From assembly GCF_003688595.1 (NCBI RefSeq), contig NZ_RCWT01000011.1, positions 558,001 to 622,000 of the forward strand: a stretch of DNA of 64,000 nt, in the 5' to 3' direction. Source of the DNA: Sphingomonas sp. PP-F2F-G114-C0414. GTDB lineage: Bacteria; Pseudomonadota; Alphaproteobacteria; Sphingomonadales; Sphingomonadaceae. Of the stretch, positions 62,037 through 64,000 are shown piece after piece (the stretch's first letter is position 1; each line of letters begins with the position of its first letter). Position numbers and translations under genes: made by a program. The notes beneath the pieces were generated by a model. It was not told the origin of the DNA. It worked only from the letters and a program-made list of their open reading frames with translations, and ran no database searches.

Positions 62037-64000
62037 ATGAACGACGGCGCGAACGACGGGATCACGGCGGTTCTCGGCCCGACCAACACCGGCAAGACGC
62101 ACCTCGCGATCGAGCGGATGTGCGCGCATTCCAGCGGCATGATCGGCTTTCCTCTGCGATTGCTGGCGCGCGAGGTCTATGACCGCGTGGTCGCGATCAA
62201 GGGCGCGAACCGCGTTGCGCTGGTGACGGGCGAAGAGAAGATCGTGCCGCCCGACGCGCGCTGGTTCCTGTGTACCGCCGAGTCGATGCCCGATCGCGAC
62301 GTCGCTTTCGTCGGACTAGACGAGGCGCAGCTGGGGGCGGATCCCGAGCGCGGGCATGTCTTTACCGATCGCCTGATGCGCGCGCGCGGACGCGAGGAGA
62401 CGATGATCCTCGGCTCCGAAGCGTTGCGGCCGATGATCAAGAAGCTTGTCCCCGGCGCGGAGATCGTCAACCGGCCGCGCTTTTCGACGCTGACCTATGC
62501 TGGCGCGAAGAAGATCAGCCGGTTGCCCAAGCGATCGGCGATCGTCGCGTTCTCGGCGGAGGAGGTCTACGCGGTCGCTGAGATGCTGCGGCGCCTGCGT
62601 GGCGGTGCGGCCGTCGTCATGGGTGCACTCAGCCCCCGCACCCGCAACGCGCAGGTTGCGATGTTCCAGGCAGGCGAGGTCGACTACCTCGTCGCCACCG
62701 ACGCGATCGGCATGGGGCTCAACATGGATGTCGCGCATGTCGCGTTCGCCAGCCTCAACAAGTTCGACGGCAAGCGCCAGCGTCGCCTGACGGTGGCCGA
62801 GATGGCGCAGATCGCCGGTCGTGCGGGGCGGCATCAGCGCGACGGCACGTTTGGCGCGCTGTCGGACGATGGTCCCGGCGCATTCCTCCCCGAGGAAGTG
62901 CTGGCGATCGAGGAACACCGGTTTCCGCGGCTGGAAAACCTCTATTGGCGGCAGGGCGAGCCTGATTTCTCCAGCATCGACGCGCTGGTGGCGAGCCTTG
63001 AGGCGCGCCCGCCCGCCGGTGTTTTGCGCGCCGCGCCGCAAGCTCTCGATCTGGGGGTGTTGAAACGGCTGGCGGAGGAGGGCTGGGTCCGCGAACGCGC
63101 ACGGCACCAGGCGATGGTCGCGCGGCTGTGGGCGGCATGCGGCGTGCCCGATTTCCGTAAAGTCGGGCTCGATCCACACGCGCGCTTCGTGTCGCGGCTG
63201 TTCGGACATTTGAGTGAAGGACGCGGGCATATCCCGCACCAGTGGTTCGCGGACGAGATCGCGCGGCTCGATACGGTAGCGGGCGACGTGCCGGTGATCG
63301 CCGGGCGGATCGCGGCGACGCGGATCTGGGCGTATATCGCGCAGCGTGCCGACTGGCTGGCCGAGCCGACGCTCTGGGCCGCGCGTACTGCCGCGCTCGA
63401 AGAACGTCTGTCGGATGCGCTCCACGCCAGCCTGACTCAGCGGTTCGTCGACAAGCGCACGACCGCGCTGATGCGTCAGATCGGCGCGGATGCGGGCGCG
63501 TTGCCGGTGGTGATCGGGCCCGAGGGCGAGGTGATGGTCGAGGATCATCCGATCGGTCGCCTCGACGGGTTCCGCTTCACCGTCGCGGCGGACGCGCGGG
63601 CTAGCGACAAGCGGCTGCTGCTGGCGGCGGCGGAAAAGCGGCTTACCGGCGAGCGTTCGCGGCGCGGGCAATCGCTGGTCAATGCGCCCGATGCGGATAT
63701 CGCGCTCGACGATGCGGCGCAGGTCATCTGGGCAGGGCATCCGGTCGCCAAGCTGGGCGCGGGGCCGTCGTTCGCGCGGCCGCAGCTGATCCTCGATCGC
63801 TCGCTCGATTGCCTCGACAAGCCTGCGCGCGATCGGATCGAGGCTCGGCTGTCGCTGTGGCTTGCTGGTATGCTGAAGCGGCGGATCGCCGTGCTGGTTC
63901 ACCTTGCCGAATTGAGCCGTGATCCGAATGCCACGCCGGCGTTGCGCGCGGTCGCGAGTGCGATCGAGGAGGCCGGCGGGATCCTGCCGCGGTTGCCGAT
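62037..64000 (+). CDS. SUV3-like superfamily 2 RNA helicase, 3' end cut off
   Basis: At least 654 codons. Walker A is GPTNTGKTHLAIERM at residues 14-20, the Asp-Glu box VGLDEAQLG near 93-101, and motif VI AQIAGRAGRHQRDGTFG near 260. The region from VATDAIGMGLNMDVAHVAFA supplies motif V. These match the mitochondrial/alphaproteobacterial SUV3 type, which unwinds RNA in decay or rRNA handling. The C-terminal zone past about residue 480 holds an Arg-rich region. The window ends before the stop codon. Confidence 0.88.
   Translation, partial: MNDGANDGITAVLGPTNTGKTHLAIERMCAHSSGMIGFPLRLLAREVYDRVVAIKGANRVALVTGEEKIVPPDARWFLCTAESMPDRDVAFVGLDEAQLGADPERGHVFTDRLMRARGREETMILGSEALRPMIKKLVPGAEIVNRPRFSTLTYAGAKKISRLPKRSAIVAFSAEEVYAVAEMLRRLRGGAAVVMGALSPRTRNAQVAMFQAGEVDYLVATDAIGMGLNMDVAHVAFASLNKFDGKRQRRLTVAEMAQIAGRAGRHQRDGTFGALSDDGPGAFLPEEVLAIEEHRFPRLENLYWRQGEPDFSSIDALVASLEARPPAGVLRAAPQALDLGVLKRLAEEGWVRERARHQAMVARLWAACGVPDFRKVGLDPHARFVSRLFGHLSEGRGHIPHQWFADEIARLDTVAGDVPVIAGRIAATRIWAYIAQRADWLAEPTLWAARTAALEERLSDALHASLTQRFVDKRTTALMRQIGADAGALPVVIGPEGEVMVEDHPIGRLDGFRFTVAADARASDKRLLLAAAEKRLTGERSRRGQSLVNAPDADIALDDAAQVIWAGHPVAKLGAGPSFARPQLILDRSLDCLDKPARDRIEARLSLWLAGMLKRRIAVLVHLAELSRDPNATPALRAVASAIEEAGGILPRLP

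Overview
The window reads as a chromosomal segment of a GC-rich alphaproteobacterium, most likely Sphingomonas or a close sphingomonad. The main grounds are class I lysyl-tRNA synthetase, alphaproteobacterial-type etfBA and sucC, a ubiquinol-cytochrome c chaperone next to a DUF177 gene, PilZ genes, and recurrent intergenic palindromes with cores such as CCCCGGC..GCCGGGG. This is family-level recognition by eye; no search was run.

Positions 1-30300 hold an exopolysaccharide (EPS) locus with mixed gene orientation. In order it carries an outer-membrane export protein (cut by the window edge), an outer-membrane beta-barrel, a glycoside-hydrolase lipoprotein, three GT4 glycosyltransferases, a serine-acetyltransferase-like hexapeptide enzyme and a polyprenyl-phosphate sugar-1-phosphate transferase. 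Then come a second glycoside hydrolase, a PilZ gene broken by a stop codon, and an operon of Wzx flippase, hexapeptide acyltransferase, GT4 and acyltransferase-3. An acyltransferase-3/Wzy-like polymerase pair and another acyltransferase-3 follow. The locus ends with a type I secretion pair (HlyD and ABC transporter), a very large secreted protein (glycoside-hydrolase domain, YD/RHS-like repeats, RTX-like C-terminus) and UDP-glucose 6-dehydrogenase. Together these genes could make UDP-glucuronate, build a lipid-linked repeat unit, decorate it with acyl groups, flip, polymerise and export it, and trim or bind the product outside the cell.

Positions 30300-51500 are mostly housekeeping: tRNA-Gln, Ppx/GppA, RlmE, PilZ, SucC, EtfBA, TonB-like, acyltransferase-3, M19 dipeptidase, MFS, HDAC-like, 2'-5' RNA ligase-like, LysRS-I, a glycine-zipper protein, a DinG-like helicase, SixA-like, DUF177, the cytochrome chaperone and BamE. 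Palindromic repeats sit between many of them.

Positions 51750-57650 hold an NfrB-like glycosyltransferase locus. Its first gene is split by a 1.7-kb, visibly less GC-rich insert carrying two leftward genes: a NYN-domain (PIN-like) nuclease and a small protein whose C-terminus resembles a HARE-type winged helix. Joining the two gene halves restores one continuous reading frame. After it come the overlapping NfrA-like gene, a TauE/SafE permease and a TIGR02186-like protein.

Positions 57700-64000 contain a HerA-like ATPase, a small module of a membrane protein plus XRE regulator behind tandem 16-bp palindromes, an M23 peptidase, and a SUV3-like helicase cut by the right edge.

The strongest leads are the hydrolase-YD-RTX giant protein with its own secretion system, the NYN/winged-helix insert, and the PilZ gene whose stop codon replaces the second Arg of its c-di-GMP-binding motif.
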